This document shows, piece by piece, positions 1 through 8,955 of a stretch of 64,000 nucleotides of DNA. The stretch spans positions 938,313-1,002,312 of the forward strand of contig CAVYRO010000003.1 in assembly GCA_963771005.1 (NCBI GenBank), written 5' to 3'. The notes below the pieces were generated by a model. It made no database searches, was not told the DNA's origin, and was given only the letters and a program-made list of their open reading frames with translations. Positions within the stretch are counted from its first letter, which is position 1; each line of letters opens with the position of its first letter. The position numbers and the translations under genes are program-made. The DNA comes from DASQZK01 sp963771005 (GTDB lineage Bacteria > Bacteroidota > Bacteroidia > Bacteroidales > GCA-2748055).

Positions 1-1
1 C

Positions 2-754
2 TATGACCCCGATACGGGTGGGGCAGTGGATGAGCCCAAAGGTCCGTTCAACACCGTTGTTAAATTTTCAATATATGCCGGTGCAGGCTGCTGGTCGGAT
101 ACTGCTTCCCAGAGTATACATCCCAGAGGCAATTACAAAAGCGGGTACCTCATGTCATCGAAAACGTTCGGGTCCGACCCCGCATACGACAGGAAATTCT
201 ATACATTCGGGCCCTTCAATCCTTTGGAAGGGGAATATGTGGAGAAACTTGGCGGCCGTGTTTTTAAGATCATAGCGGAGGGAGTATCGGGTGATGACGG
301 AAACCTATATAAATATTACCTGAGCAGCCGGCCTGATGAAAATATAGCCGTTGAAGGAGGTAACTTTTTCACCTATAAATATCATTTCCGGCTGCCCGAC
401 GACCAGCAGCAGGTATGCCAGATCTATCCCTTCGTGGATGACAAGACCATTTCTGTGGAAATATCCAATTTTGACTGGGACAACGATGGGATCATCCGGA
501 TTTTTTCCGTGGCCAAAAACGGGCTGCCCTGCGATATCTCCGGTGATAATGATTGGACGGTAAAGGTTTTTCCGATAGTACCGGAAGAAAAAAATTCGAC
601 AGTCGAGATCCAGTTCATTAAAAATCAGATTGCCCAGATCAAGAACAACAATGTGGTGGTATCCGTCAGGAACCAGTATGGGATATCAATGCCTTTCTAT
701 GTTATCCCGATTGGTGGCGTCCCTGTTTATTCTCCTAAAATCATGATGAAATGA
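2..754 (+). CDS. C-terminal part of a secreted protein of unknown function
   Basis: The reading frame is open to the left edge, so the start lies outside the window; the GTG at 26 is just an internal codon preceded in frame by YDPDTGGA. About 250 residues are visible, ending in SPKIMMK. The sequence is rich in Tyr, Phe, Gly and Asp with alternating polar and hydrophobic residues, suggesting beta-sandwich extracellular domains. No catalytic motif is recognised. Its last codons overlap the start of the next gene (ATGA at 751-754), so the two are probably co-transcribed. I do not recognise the family. Confidence 0.7.
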   Translation, partial: YDPDTGGAVDEPKGPFNTVVKFSIYAGAGCWSDTASQSIHPRGNYKSGYLMSSKTFGSDPAYDRKFYTFGPFNPLEGEYVEKLGGRVFKIIAEGVSGDDGNLYKYYLSSRPDENIAVEGGNFFTYKYHFRLPDDQQQVCQIYPFVDDKTISVEISNFDWDNDGIIRIFSVAKNGLPCDISGDNDWTVKVFPIVPEEKNSTVEIQFIKNQIAQIKNNNVVVSVRNQYGISMPFYVIPIGGVPVYSPKIMMK

Positions 755-2274
755 AAGAGGAGAAGATCCGCCACATAACATGTCGAGGAAGGGTTGCGAT
801 CCTTTTTTTCATCCTTCTTCTTCATGTGAAGGCATTTACACAGGGATATAATTTCCGGATTTTCAATGGCGAGGACGGGATGTCCCAGTCATTCATCTAT
901 TCGGTTATCCAGGATACAAGGGGGTATTTATGGATAAGCACCGGCAATGGGTTATCAAGGTATGACGGGATGAGCTTCCGGACTTTTACAACAGCCGATT
1001 CCCTGGCAGATAATTTTATTACCTGCTCTGCACTGGACGGGGAGATGTTATGGTTTGGCCATAATAATGGAATGATCACATGCTATGACGGGAAAGTGTT
1101 CCATGCCATCCGTCTTTCATCGCAATCCCTGAGCCGGATCACCCATATTGCAAACAGCCCCGACGGGCGCCTGTGGATAAGTACATATTCTGATGGCCTT
1201 CTGACGGTAGAGAGGGAGACAGGCGATATAAAACAATTCCTTTTCAAGGAAAAGTTAATGATCAGAACTTTCGAATTCCTTGATGATGACATCCTGCTCG
1301 CAGGAACAAATTCAGGGCTCATTGCATGCAGGCCTGATGCTTCGGGAGGGATAGGAATGAATCGTCCTGTTGGGGGAATACCCGTCACGGAAATTACCTG
1401 CATTAAGAAAAAAAGAGATGGCAACGGCTTTTATGTTTCCACTGAAAATGAAGGGATTTTCGAACTCTCTTTCGGGAACCAGCTTTTCAAAGTTTCCAGA
1501 ATAGAAGGGGACAGAGATTTCCGTTTCCAGGGAGTTCAGGCTATCTGTGAAGATTATCACTCGGATCTCTGGCTCGCCACTTTCGGTAATGGCCTTATCT
1601 ATGCCGACAGGAATGACGAGGGGGAGATTACAAATATCCGGTATTTCAATACGGAAAACGGTTTTTCCACAGACAATGTCAAAACGGTTTACGAAGACCG
1701 GGAAGGAAATATATGGAACGGCAGTTTTGGAGCCGGACTCACCCGCATCACGCCCAGGACTTTTACTTTTCTTTCCTTCAATAAGCGAAGATACGGCAAT
1801 GATATTTTCTCCATTTGTACCGACGGGAAGTTTGAATGGGCGGGAACTGAAAGCGGCCTGGTGAAGTTTGATCCCGGCAATGGCAGGATAGAGGAGTACT
1901 TCAGCAGAGACTCCGGACTACCCGGAGATTCCGTGGTTGCCCTCTACCGGAACGGTGAGAGTGAGCTTTGGATAGGTACTGATAAGAACGGGGTTTACAG
2001 GATGAATACCGCGAATGGTAAGCTTAGTAAGTTTGAGATAGGCGGCGGTGTCCTTGAAAATTCCGTAACCTGCATCGAAGGTACGGATGATCTGATCTGG
2101 TTGGGAACAAAAAAAGGATTGTGCCGCATCAATACACTGACCGGGGATATCCGTTGGTTCACGATTTTCCAGGGAGGACTACCCCATAACTATGTCAGGG
2201 GTTTGTTTGTGGACCGGTCGGGAAAGGTATGGATCAGTACCCGCAGCAATACACTGGCATATATGCGAGGGTGA
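751..2274 (+). CDS. Two-component-type sensor beta-propeller (N-terminal half of a frameshifted propeller/SpoIIE protein)
   Basis: An N-terminal hydrophobic segment (residues about 13-28, ILFFILLLHV) followed by Gln-Gly looks like a signal peptide, so the propeller would be periplasmic. Repeated blades of the Reg_prop type are visible, for example YLWISTGNGLSRYDG, IWNGSFGAGLTRI, LWIGTDKNGVYRM and IWLGTKKGLCRIN. The frame ends abruptly at TGA 2272-2274 within a blade. The next frame continues the same blade pattern, so this is best read as the first half of one protein of about 1065 residues continuing to 3952. The ATG overlaps the upstream stop by four bases. Confidence 0.8.
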   Translation: MKEEKIRHITCRGRVAILFFILLLHVKAFTQGYNFRIFNGEDGMSQSFIYSVIQDTRGYLWISTGNGLSRYDGMSFRTFTTADSLADNFITCSALDGEMLWFGHNNGMITCYDGKVFHAIRLSSQSLSRITHIANSPDGRLWISTYSDGLLTVERETGDIKQFLFKEKLMIRTFEFLDDDILLAGTNSGLIACRPDASGGIGMNRPVGGIPVTEITCIKKKRDGNGFYVSTENEGIFELSFGNQLFKVSRIEGDRDFRFQGVQAICEDYHSDLWLATFGNGLIYADRNDEGEITNIRYFNTENGFSTDNVKTVYEDREGNIWNGSFGAGLTRITPRTFTFLSFNKRRYGNDIFSICTDGKFEWAGTESGLVKFDPGNGRIEEYFSRDSGLPGDSVVALYRNGESELWIGTDKNGVYRMNTANGKLSKFEIGGGVLENSVTCIEGTDDLIWLGTKKGLCRINTLTGDIRWFTIFQGGLPHNYVRGLFVDRSGKVWISTRSNTLAYMRG

Positions 2275-3952
2275 TGAAATCATCAGGATACCCCTGTATT
2301 CAGGTAATGGTATCCTTTCGCTGGGGCCTGTCACCCAGGACGCAGATTCCAATATCTGGGTGGGATCCTACGGTAGCGGGGTATTCCTTTTAACGGGAGA
2401 TTCCGTTTTCAACCTGTCGGTAAAGGAAGGCCTTCTTTCGGAATACTGCTATTCCCTGACCAGTGATAACAATCATAATATCTGGGTCGGACACAAAGGC
2501 GGTTTGAGCAAGATCAATACGGAAGACCTGATGGTGAAATCCGTCAGGAACATTGAAGGAATTCCCGGAAATATCAGTTTTAATCCTAATTCCGTTGCCT
2601 GCGACCGGGAAGGAAAGATATGGTTTGGATCGGATAAAGGCCTGGTTTGTTACGATCCTTCCATGGAATATCCCTTCCACCAAGCGCCGGTGCTCGGTAT
2701 CCGTTCTGTGAAGGTCAATGATGAGGAGGTCGATTTTACAGTACCGGTACTGCTGCCTGCGGGCAATTACAAAATAATGATCAATTACCTGGGAGTCAGT
2801 CTGAAAGAGCCCGAACAGGTAAATTACCAGTTTAAGCTGGACGGTTATGAGGACTGGTCGGAGATCACCCGGGATACCAGCGTGACCTACCGCCGGATTT
2901 CGGATGGCAGCTATACCTTTGTGTTAAAGGCATCCAGCGGTGACGGAGTAGTGACGAAGATACCGGTAACGCTAAGTCTTATCATCAAGAAGCCGGTCTG
3001 GAAAAAGTGGTGGTTCTACTTCGCCATCGTTATTTTCCTGAACCTCATTATGTTTATGTACCTGAAGAGACGCGAACACCTGATCCTTGCCGAGAAAAGG
3101 GTGCTTGAAGAGAAAGTCAAAGAGCGGACCCGTGAGATTCAGCTTCAGAAAAACGAGATCGAGCAGCAACGCGACCTTATCCGGGAAAAGAACAACAACA
3201 TCACATCGAGCATCCGGTATGCCAGCCATATCCAGGAAGCCGTGATGCCGGTGAAATCGTACATCGATGAACTGCTTCCCGATAATTTCATCCTGAATAA
3301 GCCCAGGGACATCGTTAGCGGCGACTTTTACTGGCTCACGGAAAAGGATGGAAAAATCGTTTTTGCCGTGGCCGACTGCACGGGTCATGGTGTCCCCGGC
3401 GCCTTCATGAGCCTCCTGGGCATCACCCTGCTGGATGAGATCGTGAACATCCAGGGTATCACCGCTCCGGATGCCATTATGGAAAAATTGCGCGAAAGGG
3501 TTATCCAGTCCCTCCATCAGCGGAGAAAGAAATTCTCCACAACAGACGGGATGGACATCGCCCTCTGCGTCCTGGACAAAGAGAAACGAAAATTGTATTA
3601 TACCGGGGGCATGAATGATATCGTTTTTATCAGGGATGATGAACTCGGAGTTCTTAAGGCCGACCGGTTATCCGTATGCATTCTTCATGAAGAGTTCGGA
3701 TCTTTCAGTATGAGGGAGATTGATTACCAAACCGGGGATATGTTATACCTGTTTTCCGATGGGTACAAGGACCAGTTCGGCGGGGAAAATGATAAAAAAT
3801 TTCTTGCCCGGCGTTTTTATGAAACGCTGCTTGAAATAAATAAAATGCCTGTCAGGATCCAGAAAGTCTGGCTGGAAAAAAAACTCTTCGAATGGATGGG
3901 CAGTAATACGCAGACCGACGATATTATCATCATGGGTGTCCGTATGCAATGA
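2192..3952 (+). CDS. Propeller C-terminus, Y_Y_Y domain, membrane helix and SpoIIE/PP2C phosphatase
   Basis: This is the continuation, in the +1 frame, of the preceding propeller gene; genuine homology begins around 2272 (EGDEIIRIP). In order it shows the last blades (IWVGSYGSGVF, IWVGHKGGLSK, IWFGSDKGLVCYD), a Y_Y_Y domain (residues about 190-265), one transmembrane helix (about 271-290), a coiled-coil linker rich in Glu/Arg/Gln, and a SpoIIE-type serine phosphatase. Phosphatase motifs are GDFYWL, FAVADCTGHGVPGAFMS and LFSDGYKDQFGG, with metal-binding Asp residues. Known relatives sense an extracytoplasmic cue and dephosphorylate a partner, often an anti-sigma antagonist; no such partner is adjacent. 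The start at 2192 is unlikely to be a real translation start. Confidence 0.82.
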   Translation: MSGVCLWTGRERYGSVPAAIHWHICEGDEIIRIPLYSGNGILSLGPVTQDADSNIWVGSYGSGVFLLTGDSVFNLSVKEGLLSEYCYSLTSDNNHNIWVGHKGGLSKINTEDLMVKSVRNIEGIPGNISFNPNSVACDREGKIWFGSDKGLVCYDPSMEYPFHQAPVLGIRSVKVNDEEVDFTVPVLLPAGNYKIMINYLGVSLKEPEQVNYQFKLDGYEDWSEITRDTSVTYRRISDGSYTFVLKASSGDGVVTKIPVTLSLIIKKPVWKKWWFYFAIVIFLNLIMFMYLKRREHLILAEKRVLEEKVKERTREIQLQKNEIEQQRDLIREKNNNITSSIRYASHIQEAVMPVKSYIDELLPDNFILNKPRDIVSGDFYWLTEKDGKIVFAVADCTGHGVPGAFMSLLGITLLDEIVNIQGITAPDAIMEKLRERVIQSLHQRRKKFSTTDGMDIALCVLDKEKRKLYYTGGMNDIVFIRDDELGVLKADRLSVCILHEEFGSFSMREIDYQTGDMLYLFSDGYKDQFGGENDKKFLARRFYETLLEINKMPVRIQKVWLEKKLFEWMGSNTQTDDIIIMGVRMQ

Positions 3953-3954
3953 TT

Positions 3955-4300
3955 TGTTGATCTGGTGATTTGGTGAATTGGTGAAGTGGAAGAGGAAGAA
4001 GAACACGGATCTGGTAAGAATTTGTTGAGTTGTTGAGTTATTGAGTTGTTGAATGGAGTTCAAACCAACTGAAACAACTTTTTCTGTGATAATCTGTGAA
4101 ATCTGTGGTGAAACTCCCGGAAGAATTTGGTGATTTGGTGAATGAAGAGTCAACTATCCAAAATCCGTGAGATCCGTCAAAATCCGTCAAATCCGCGTTC
4201 CTCTTCTTTCAAACCATCTGAAACCATCTGAAACCATCTGAAAAAAATCTCTTAAAAAAAATTCTATTTTTCTTAACCATATCGTTTTAGGGTTGTTACC
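3955..4300. repeat. Composite intergenic repeat, family A, copy 1
   Basis: This gene-free stretch is built from short phrases that recur elsewhere in the window: TGATTTGGTGAA and GTTGAGTTGTTGAG units, the AATCTGTGATAATCTGTG phrase followed by GTGGTGAAACTCCC, the GATCCGTCAAAATCCGTCAA phrase, and three tandem copies of AAACCATCTG. The same modules occur near 20225, 23405, 27715, 28604 and 32585. No coding potential is seen. It ends in an A-rich tract upstream of the next gene. Confidence 0.8.
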
Positions 4301-4385
4301 GGGGAAGAAAAGAGTGCATGTATTCCCCGGAGCATGTTTAAGTTGAATTCAAAAGTTCAAAAGGTTTTTTTTATTTGACCGGCTG

Positions 4386-5567
4386 ATGGGATGGAGGGAG
4401 GAAAAGAAGTATGAAAAACTTTATTCAAAAAATATTGCCATGAACGAAATTCTTTTCGGAGGTCCGATGTATACCGGTTTTTCGCCGAAATCACCCCCAT
4501 TCAGAGAAAAGGAAGGGATTAAGAATGTGTTCGATATTCTGGAAAAGGCATTTATTCAACTTACTTCCACCGATGAAGCAAAAGCTGAGTACGGCGATCC
4601 GGAAAGGGGAGCATCCCTGGTACAAGCCTGGCGGACAAGTGGCATTTTTACGGGGAGATGGCCCATATGCCTTCTGGCGACGGAAACTCCGGGTGTTTCT
4701 ACGGAAGGGATAGAAAAAGTTATCAGGATGAGCTCAGCGCAACTCGTAAAAACGGCAAAGGAGGTTTTGAGCTTGTCCCGAAACACTTCCATCCAAATAC
4801 TTTATTATGATGGGCAGACCGGGCACTCTGTTACCCTCCTGAGGTACGACAAAAAAAAATCAAGCTTCCATTATCTCGATCCCTGGCCGGATTTTTCCCT
4901 GCTCAGCAAAGAATACAATGCTGCCGGGGTCGATGCTCAGCGTATCGAGAACAATATATGGTCCGTTACCGAAAAGGAACTTGAAAAGGTTATTACTGCA
5001 GCGTTTATATTTAAATCGCTTTGGGCAGAGTACCTGGGGGAAAAGTATTTCATCTCTTCCAGTGAGGTGAAAACATCCGGTTTCTGGAACTTTTTCCATA
5101 TACGGATTACGGATTCCGTAGAGAACGGGGACAGAACCGAGCACCTGTTGCAGACCGGAGGTTTTCAGCAGGAGATAAATCTCAGCTTCCGGGAAAATAG
5201 GAATGGACGGGTAACAGGAGCCACAATTATCCTAAACCGGGGGTGGATCCTCGGCCCTCCCTATGGGATCAATCCATTTGCTCTGGATATTGCCAGGAGT
5301 TTTATCGGTACCTTCCTGGCCCCGCCGGATGTTCCAAAAGCAGGGACGGTCATCCGGTTTTTCGAAGATATTAAGGATGTCGAGCATGCCAGGAAATTAC
5401 TGTCGGAGAAGGATAAATCAACGGATGAAACATTGTTCGCCGGAGTATATTTCGGAGTTGAGCGCGATTGCAATTTCATTTATGATTATTCAACTCTGAC
5501 TATCTCGAACATTAATGAGGAAGGAGTGGCCCGGATCCGCTTTGAAATGGAATTGGAAACGCTTTAA
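4386..5567 (+). CDS. Hypothetical cytoplasmic protein
   Basis: A 393-residue protein with no signal peptide or membrane segment. The start could be 4386, or the internal ATG at 4440 (MNEILFGG), where the body of the protein seems to begin. A segment GHSVTLLRYD followed about ten residues later by FHYLDPWPD resembles the His and Asp/Asn strands of papain-like peptidases, but I see no convincing catalytic Cys (the nearest is in RWPICLLA), so this is only a weak analogy. It lies 14 bases upstream of the next gene on the same strand and is likely co-transcribed with it. Function unknown. Confidence 0.75.
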   Translation: MGWREEKKYEKLYSKNIAMNEILFGGPMYTGFSPKSPPFREKEGIKNVFDILEKAFIQLTSTDEAKAEYGDPERGASLVQAWRTSGIFTGRWPICLLATETPGVSTEGIEKVIRMSSAQLVKTAKEVLSLSRNTSIQILYYDGQTGHSVTLLRYDKKKSSFHYLDPWPDFSLLSKEYNAAGVDAQRIENNIWSVTEKELEKVITAAFIFKSLWAEYLGEKYFISSSEVKTSGFWNFFHIRITDSVENGDRTEHLLQTGGFQQEINLSFRENRNGRVTGATIILNRGWILGPPYGINPFALDIARSFIGTFLAPPDVPKAGTVIRFFEDIKDVEHARKLLSEKDKSTDETLFAGVYFGVERDCNFIYDYSTLTISNINEEGVARIRFEMELETL

Positions 5568-5581
5568 TACCGGTTAATTAT

Positions 5582-6241
5582 ATGACCGCCCACCTGAAAA
5601 AATGGATTGGATACGACCTTCTGGAATGTCCTCTTTGCGGGGAGGCACACAGGTTTTACCTGAAGGCGGTTTATGGACAGGCCCCAGAAGAAAGAGCCAT
5701 CCTCTTCGGAGGAGCTCCTGAAGAGAAAAAAACAGAGGTGCTTTTTGAATGCCCGGTAGAACATAAAGCTTTTACCTATGCTGTACCCGGTATTCCCGGC
5801 GGTGAGATCACAGGAGTTGCCGGTGAAAAAGAAATAAAAGAGATGGAGGAGGCTGAGAATTTGGGTGCTTCCGGGCAGGGAGAATTTTCCGAATGGATGA
5901 AGTCATCGCGAACGGTTGCCACCGACTTCTGCAAGAGTATGCTAACTACCTGTGCGGCATCCATCCCTGTATATTTCGGGATCATCAAATACCTGGGATT
6001 TGAAAAAGCTTCCGGAACCGTTGTCTCCAGACTGGCCGTTTTCCCACCTGTACTCTTCCTGGTATGCATCCTGGTATTCGTTCTCAGTCTGCAGCCTGCA
6101 TACGGGGAGATCAGCCGCAGTGAGTTTACCGGCTTCAGGAACCGCCGCCTTCGGAAATTGAGACAACTGACAAATGCGGGGACTTTCATCTTTCTTGTTG
6201 CTATTGCATTTTCGATACTGATGTTTGCCCTCCTCCTGTAA
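5582..6241 (+). CDS. Hypothetical membrane protein with N-terminal Cys pairs
   Basis: 219 residues. The N-terminus carries ECPLCGEAH and later FECPVEH, a CxxC plus single Cys arrangement reminiscent of a small zinc-binding or CPxCG-type motif. The middle is acidic and helical. The C-terminal third has two strongly hydrophobic segments (about residues 135-168 and 198-218, the latter ending IAFSILMFALLL), so it is predicted to be anchored in the inner membrane. It follows the previous gene by 14 bases. I do not recognise the family; the role is unknown. Confidence 0.75.
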   Translation: MTAHLKKWIGYDLLECPLCGEAHRFYLKAVYGQAPEERAILFGGAPEEKKTEVLFECPVEHKAFTYAVPGIPGGEITGVAGEKEIKEMEEAENLGASGQGEFSEWMKSSRTVATDFCKSMLTTCAASIPVYFGIIKYLGFEKASGTVVSRLAVFPPVLFLVCILVFVLSLQPAYGEISRSEFTGFRNRRLRKLRQLTNAGTFIFLVAIAFSILMFALLL

Positions 6242-6256
6242 AATCCGGAATTTTCC

Positions 6257-6300
6257 AAAAAAAATAAAACCCCTTCTAAATAGCTGAAATAGAAGGGGTT
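6257..6300 (-). terminator. Rho-independent terminator of the tRNA-Gln transcript
   Basis: A perfect 11-bp stem (AACCCCTTCTA at 6268-6278 with TAGAAGGGGTT at 6290-6300) is followed on the minus strand by a T-rich run (complement of 6257-6267). It lies 14 bases beyond the tRNA 3' end. Confidence 0.85.
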
Positions 6301-6314
6301 CTAAATTATCTGTG

Positions 6315-6387
6315 TTGTCCCGCCAGGGCTCGAACCTGGACTCTTCTGATCCAGAGTCAGACGTGTTGCCAATTACACCACGGGACA
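6315..6387 (-). tRNA. tRNA-Gln (anticodon CTG)
   Basis: On the minus strand the acceptor stem pairs TGTCCCG with CGGGACA, with discriminator A. The anticodon arm is TCTGA-CTCTGGA-TCAGA, giving anticodon CTG, and the T arm contains GGTTCGAGCC. The CCA end is not encoded. A promoter of Bacteroidota type lies just upstream and a strong terminator just downstream, so this is an independent transcription unit. Confidence 0.95.
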
Positions 6388-6398
6388 ATTACGGGATG

Positions 6399-6428
6399 CA
6401 AAACTATGAAAAATATTTTTAATGGCAA
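6399..6428 (-). promoter_or_regulatory. Bacteroidota-type promoter of tRNA-Gln
   Basis: On the minus strand TTG (complement of 6426-6428) is followed after 19 bases by TAGTTTTG (complement of 6399-6406), matching the TTTG-N19/20-TAnnTTTG consensus of Bacteroidota housekeeping promoters. The tRNA starts 12 bases downstream. Confidence 0.7.
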
Positions 6429-6646
6429 TGAAAATTTTGGGAAGACGGAAAGCAGAAAGGCAAACACAATATTCGAGAAGACCATGATTTGAAAATTTTC
6501 ACAAATGAATTCAACATCTGCATATTTAATGCCTGATAAAAAGTTTTTCTGATAAGCAGTCGTAACTGCCGTGGGAGTCCCCAGGTCTGGTGAATTCCCT
6601 CCCCAGATCATGGAGAATATTGCCTAGCTGAGGTGAATTCCCCGGT

Positions 6647-7810
6647 TCATCTTTTTCCTTCCTGCAAATGCCGGAGCAATCCTTCTGTATCCCGGTCTTT
6701 TTCCCGGTGAACATCCCGGCCGGCCGAAGGTGAGATCAGCTTACGATTGGCGGCATCCAGGGCTGCCTCATACGTATCTTTCACAAGGAGCATTTCGGTC
6801 CCTGACTCTCTCATCCTGTTTTTAAGCGCTTCCGTCCTTTTCGTCTTTTTCCCCGAAACATTGCGGATGTATGAAACGATTATTCTGCCCGGGAATTCCT
6901 CGCAGATCTTCGAATAGATCTCCGGGTCTCTTTGACCGTTATCGCCAATGAGGATAAAAGGCAGTGTATCGAAAGCAGAAAGGACTGTACGGATCTTGGT
7001 CAGCTTATGTTCATGGTTCCCCCGTCCCGACCTTAAGATGCTTCCTTCCAGTTCCCTGAGCATGAAGACTCCTGACGGGAATTTATTAAAGGAACAGAAA
7101 TCTTCGAGGAGATCATACAGATTCCATTCACTGCTCGAAACATAAAAGAAGGGATTCTCCTCGTCTCCCCTATACCCGTTATGCAAGGCTGTGTAAAATG
7201 CGGATATACCCGGGAAAGGCTTACGGGTAATGGCATTACGGAGAAGCATCAGCCGCAGTTTTTTAAGTGTCTGGGTGGAATAGCTCACAAGGATCGTATC
7301 GTCAATATCGGAGATCACGCCGAACCTGTTTTTTTTCTGTGGCAGGATGAGCTCGGATGAAGCGCTTATCTCGCAAAGGCTGTCATCGTCCTCGATCTCC
7401 GCATGGACGGTATATAATTGCCGGGATCGTTCATCCTGAATTACGGCAGGCTCCATGGTGCTGCTCAGCCTGAAGTATCCGTTTTCGTCCGAAACGGAAC
7501 TATAGCTCCTGTCCGCAATGAAAATCTCAACATCAACACCGGGAATCTGATCGCTGGAGTACCGTTTGAGCATGGCAAGAATATTATGCCAGACCGAGCT
7601 TTTTTTTTCCGGTTTTCCCAGTCCTTTGTTTTCCATAACGGCTCCAGCGAGGAACAGGTGGCTGCCCGACCGGAACCCGCGATAGGTCACAATGACCGGA
7701 ACATCAAGCCATCCGAGTTTGTGTTTAACGAAGAGCCTGATCTTGCGAAATGTCCACCTTGTCGTCTTCCAGGGAAGATCAATAATTCGGGTCAGACTGC
7801 TTTTGTGCAT
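6647..7810 (-). CDS. App1-family phosphatidate phosphatase (DUF2183)
   Basis: 387 residues. The C-terminal half carries the App1/HAD-like signature FGVISDIDDTILVSY (DIDDT at residues 168-172), PFPGISAFYTAL, FFYVSSSEWNLYDLLEDFC, KFPSGVFMLRE, KLTKIRTVL and LIGDNGQRDPEIYSKIC, which are the catalytic loops of the phosphatidate phosphatase APP1 catalytic domain. The N-terminal half is the beta-rich extension found in bacterial members. The family dephosphorylates phosphatidate to diacylglycerol. It is divergently arranged with a lipid kinase that starts 40 bases away and would catalyse the reverse type of reaction. No signal peptide. Confidence 0.88.
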   Translation of the reverse strand: MHKSSLTRIIDLPWKTTRWTFRKIRLFVKHKLGWLDVPVIVTYRGFRSGSHLFLAGAVMENKGLGKPEKKSSVWHNILAMLKRYSSDQIPGVDVEIFIADRSYSSVSDENGYFRLSSTMEPAVIQDERSRQLYTVHAEIEDDDSLCEISASSELILPQKKNRFGVISDIDDTILVSYSTQTLKKLRLMLLRNAITRKPFPGISAFYTALHNGYRGDEENPFFYVSSSEWNLYDLLEDFCSFNKFPSGVFMLRELEGSILRSGRGNHEHKLTKIRTVLSAFDTLPFILIGDNGQRDPEIYSKICEEFPGRIIVSYIRNVSGKKTKRTEALKNRMRESGTEMLLVKDTYEAALDAANRKLISPSAGRDVHREKDRDTEGLLRHLQEGKR

Positions 7811-7849
7811 ACTTTTTGCCCTTTCTGCTTTCTAATCATTGCAGAGTAC

Positions 7850-8779
7850 ATGCCAAAAACAGGAAAAACAAAAGGACACAGGATCCTCTTCGTTATCAAT
7901 CCCATATCCGGTAATATTGAAAAATCGGACCTAAAGGACAGGATTAAGGCTGAACTTGGGGCAAGATCAACCGACGCACGATTTTTTGAAACAAGCGGAA
8001 AGGACGACCTTCCAAGGCTGAAAAAAGTGATCAGTTCCGAAAAACCAGGTACGGTGGTAGCGGCCGGGGGTGACGGTACGGCCAACCTTGCGGCGATGGC
8101 TGTCCTGGGAACAGATATCCGTATCGGTTTTCTTCCTATGGGTTCGGCCAATGGAATTGCCACCGAACTGGGTGTTCCAACCACTTTGACCTCTGCTCTT
8201 TCAATGATCCTCGAAGGCAATGAGATCCGGATGGATATGCTGAAGATCAACGGTAAACACTATTCGGTCCATCTATGCGATATCGGGTTCAATGCTCATA
8301 TCATCAGGAGGTTTGAACAGCAGAAAAAACGGGGCCTTCTCACCTATGCCCGGATGTTCCTGTCGGAACTTTTACGGATGAAAATGCATCACTATACGAT
8401 AACCGGCGAGGAAGGAACCCTGCATATAAAGGCTGTGATGATCGTGATCGCCAATGCAGGCCGCTACGGTACCGGTGCGGTGATCAATCCCCGGGGTGAG
8501 GTCAATGACGGGAAGTTCGAGATCATCATTCTGAAGGCCTACCGAGCATGGCATATCCTCCGTATGATCATCCCTGTTTTCACCGGAAATATCAACCGCC
8601 TCAGGTATGTCGATTCCCTCTCCGGTAGAAAATTCACGATCGGGAACCCCGAACTTCAGGATCTTCATGTCGATGGTGAAATCGTAAAACCTGTAAGGAA
8701 GATCACCGCGGAGATTGTTAAAAATGCTTTGCGAGTGATCGTGCCGGGCGAAAAATTTGCCGGACAGGCTAAATCCTAA
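7850..8779 (+). CDS. Diacylglycerol/lipid kinase of the YegS/DgkB family
   Basis: 309 residues from the ATG at 7850. The frame extends further upstream, but that part lies antisense to the divergent phosphatase and is not convincing. The lipid-kinase nucleotide-binding motif VVAAGGDGTANLAA is at residues 71-81, followed by GFLPMGSANGIATELG, DIGFNAHIIR and a C-terminal LHVDGE. Family members phosphorylate diacylglycerol or related lipids at the inner leaflet. The shared control region of 40 bp with the divergent App1 phosphatase suggests the two enzymes balance phosphatidate and diacylglycerol. Confidence 0.9.
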   Translation: MPKTGKTKGHRILFVINPISGNIEKSDLKDRIKAELGARSTDARFFETSGKDDLPRLKKVISSEKPGTVVAAGGDGTANLAAMAVLGTDIRIGFLPMGSANGIATELGVPTTLTSALSMILEGNEIRMDMLKINGKHYSVHLCDIGFNAHIIRRFEQQKKRGLLTYARMFLSELLRMKMHHYTITGEEGTLHIKAVMIVIANAGRYGTGAVINPRGEVNDGKFEIIILKAYRAWHILRMIIPVFTGNINRLRYVDSLSGRKFTIGNPELQDLHVDGEIVKPVRKITAEIVKNALRVIVPGEKFAGQAKS

Positions 8780-8952
8780 TACAGGGAATCCTCGTATACA
8801 TTCACGTTTTTTCTCACCATATGGATCAATACTACGATCATTTCTACATTGCCCCGGAGCAGTATAGTTTTGCGTTTTTCCCGCTCTTCCTCTTCACTGA
8901 TGAAACGAACGAGATGAACATAATAATTATAAACGGTTTTGTTTTCCATCAT
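8776..8952 (-). CDS. Small hypothetical protein (58 aa)
   Basis: A minus-strand frame of 58 codons beginning ATGATG at 8952 and ending at TAG 8776-8778, four bases into the 3' end of the convergent lipid kinase. The product is basic-acidic mixed, with the segment SEEEREKRKTILLRGN followed by a short hydrophobic stretch (VEMIVVLIHMV). It begins three bases after the stop of the upstream secreted-protein gene, so it reads as the last gene of a small operon. Spacing is the main evidence; the family is not recognised. Confidence 0.5.
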   Translation of the reverse strand: MMENKTVYNYYVHLVRFISEEEEREKRKTILLRGNVEMIVVLIHMVRKNVNVYEDSLY

Positions 8953-8955
8953 TCC

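Noticed and set aside
2262..2274. Programmed frameshift in the propeller/SpoIIE gene
   Set aside because: No slippery heptamer, upstream SD-like stimulator or downstream hairpin seen; a sequencing error or mutation is simpler.
7418..7849. N-terminal extension of the lipid kinase
   Set aside because: It is antisense to the App1-type gene and adds no family sequence; the start was placed at 7850.
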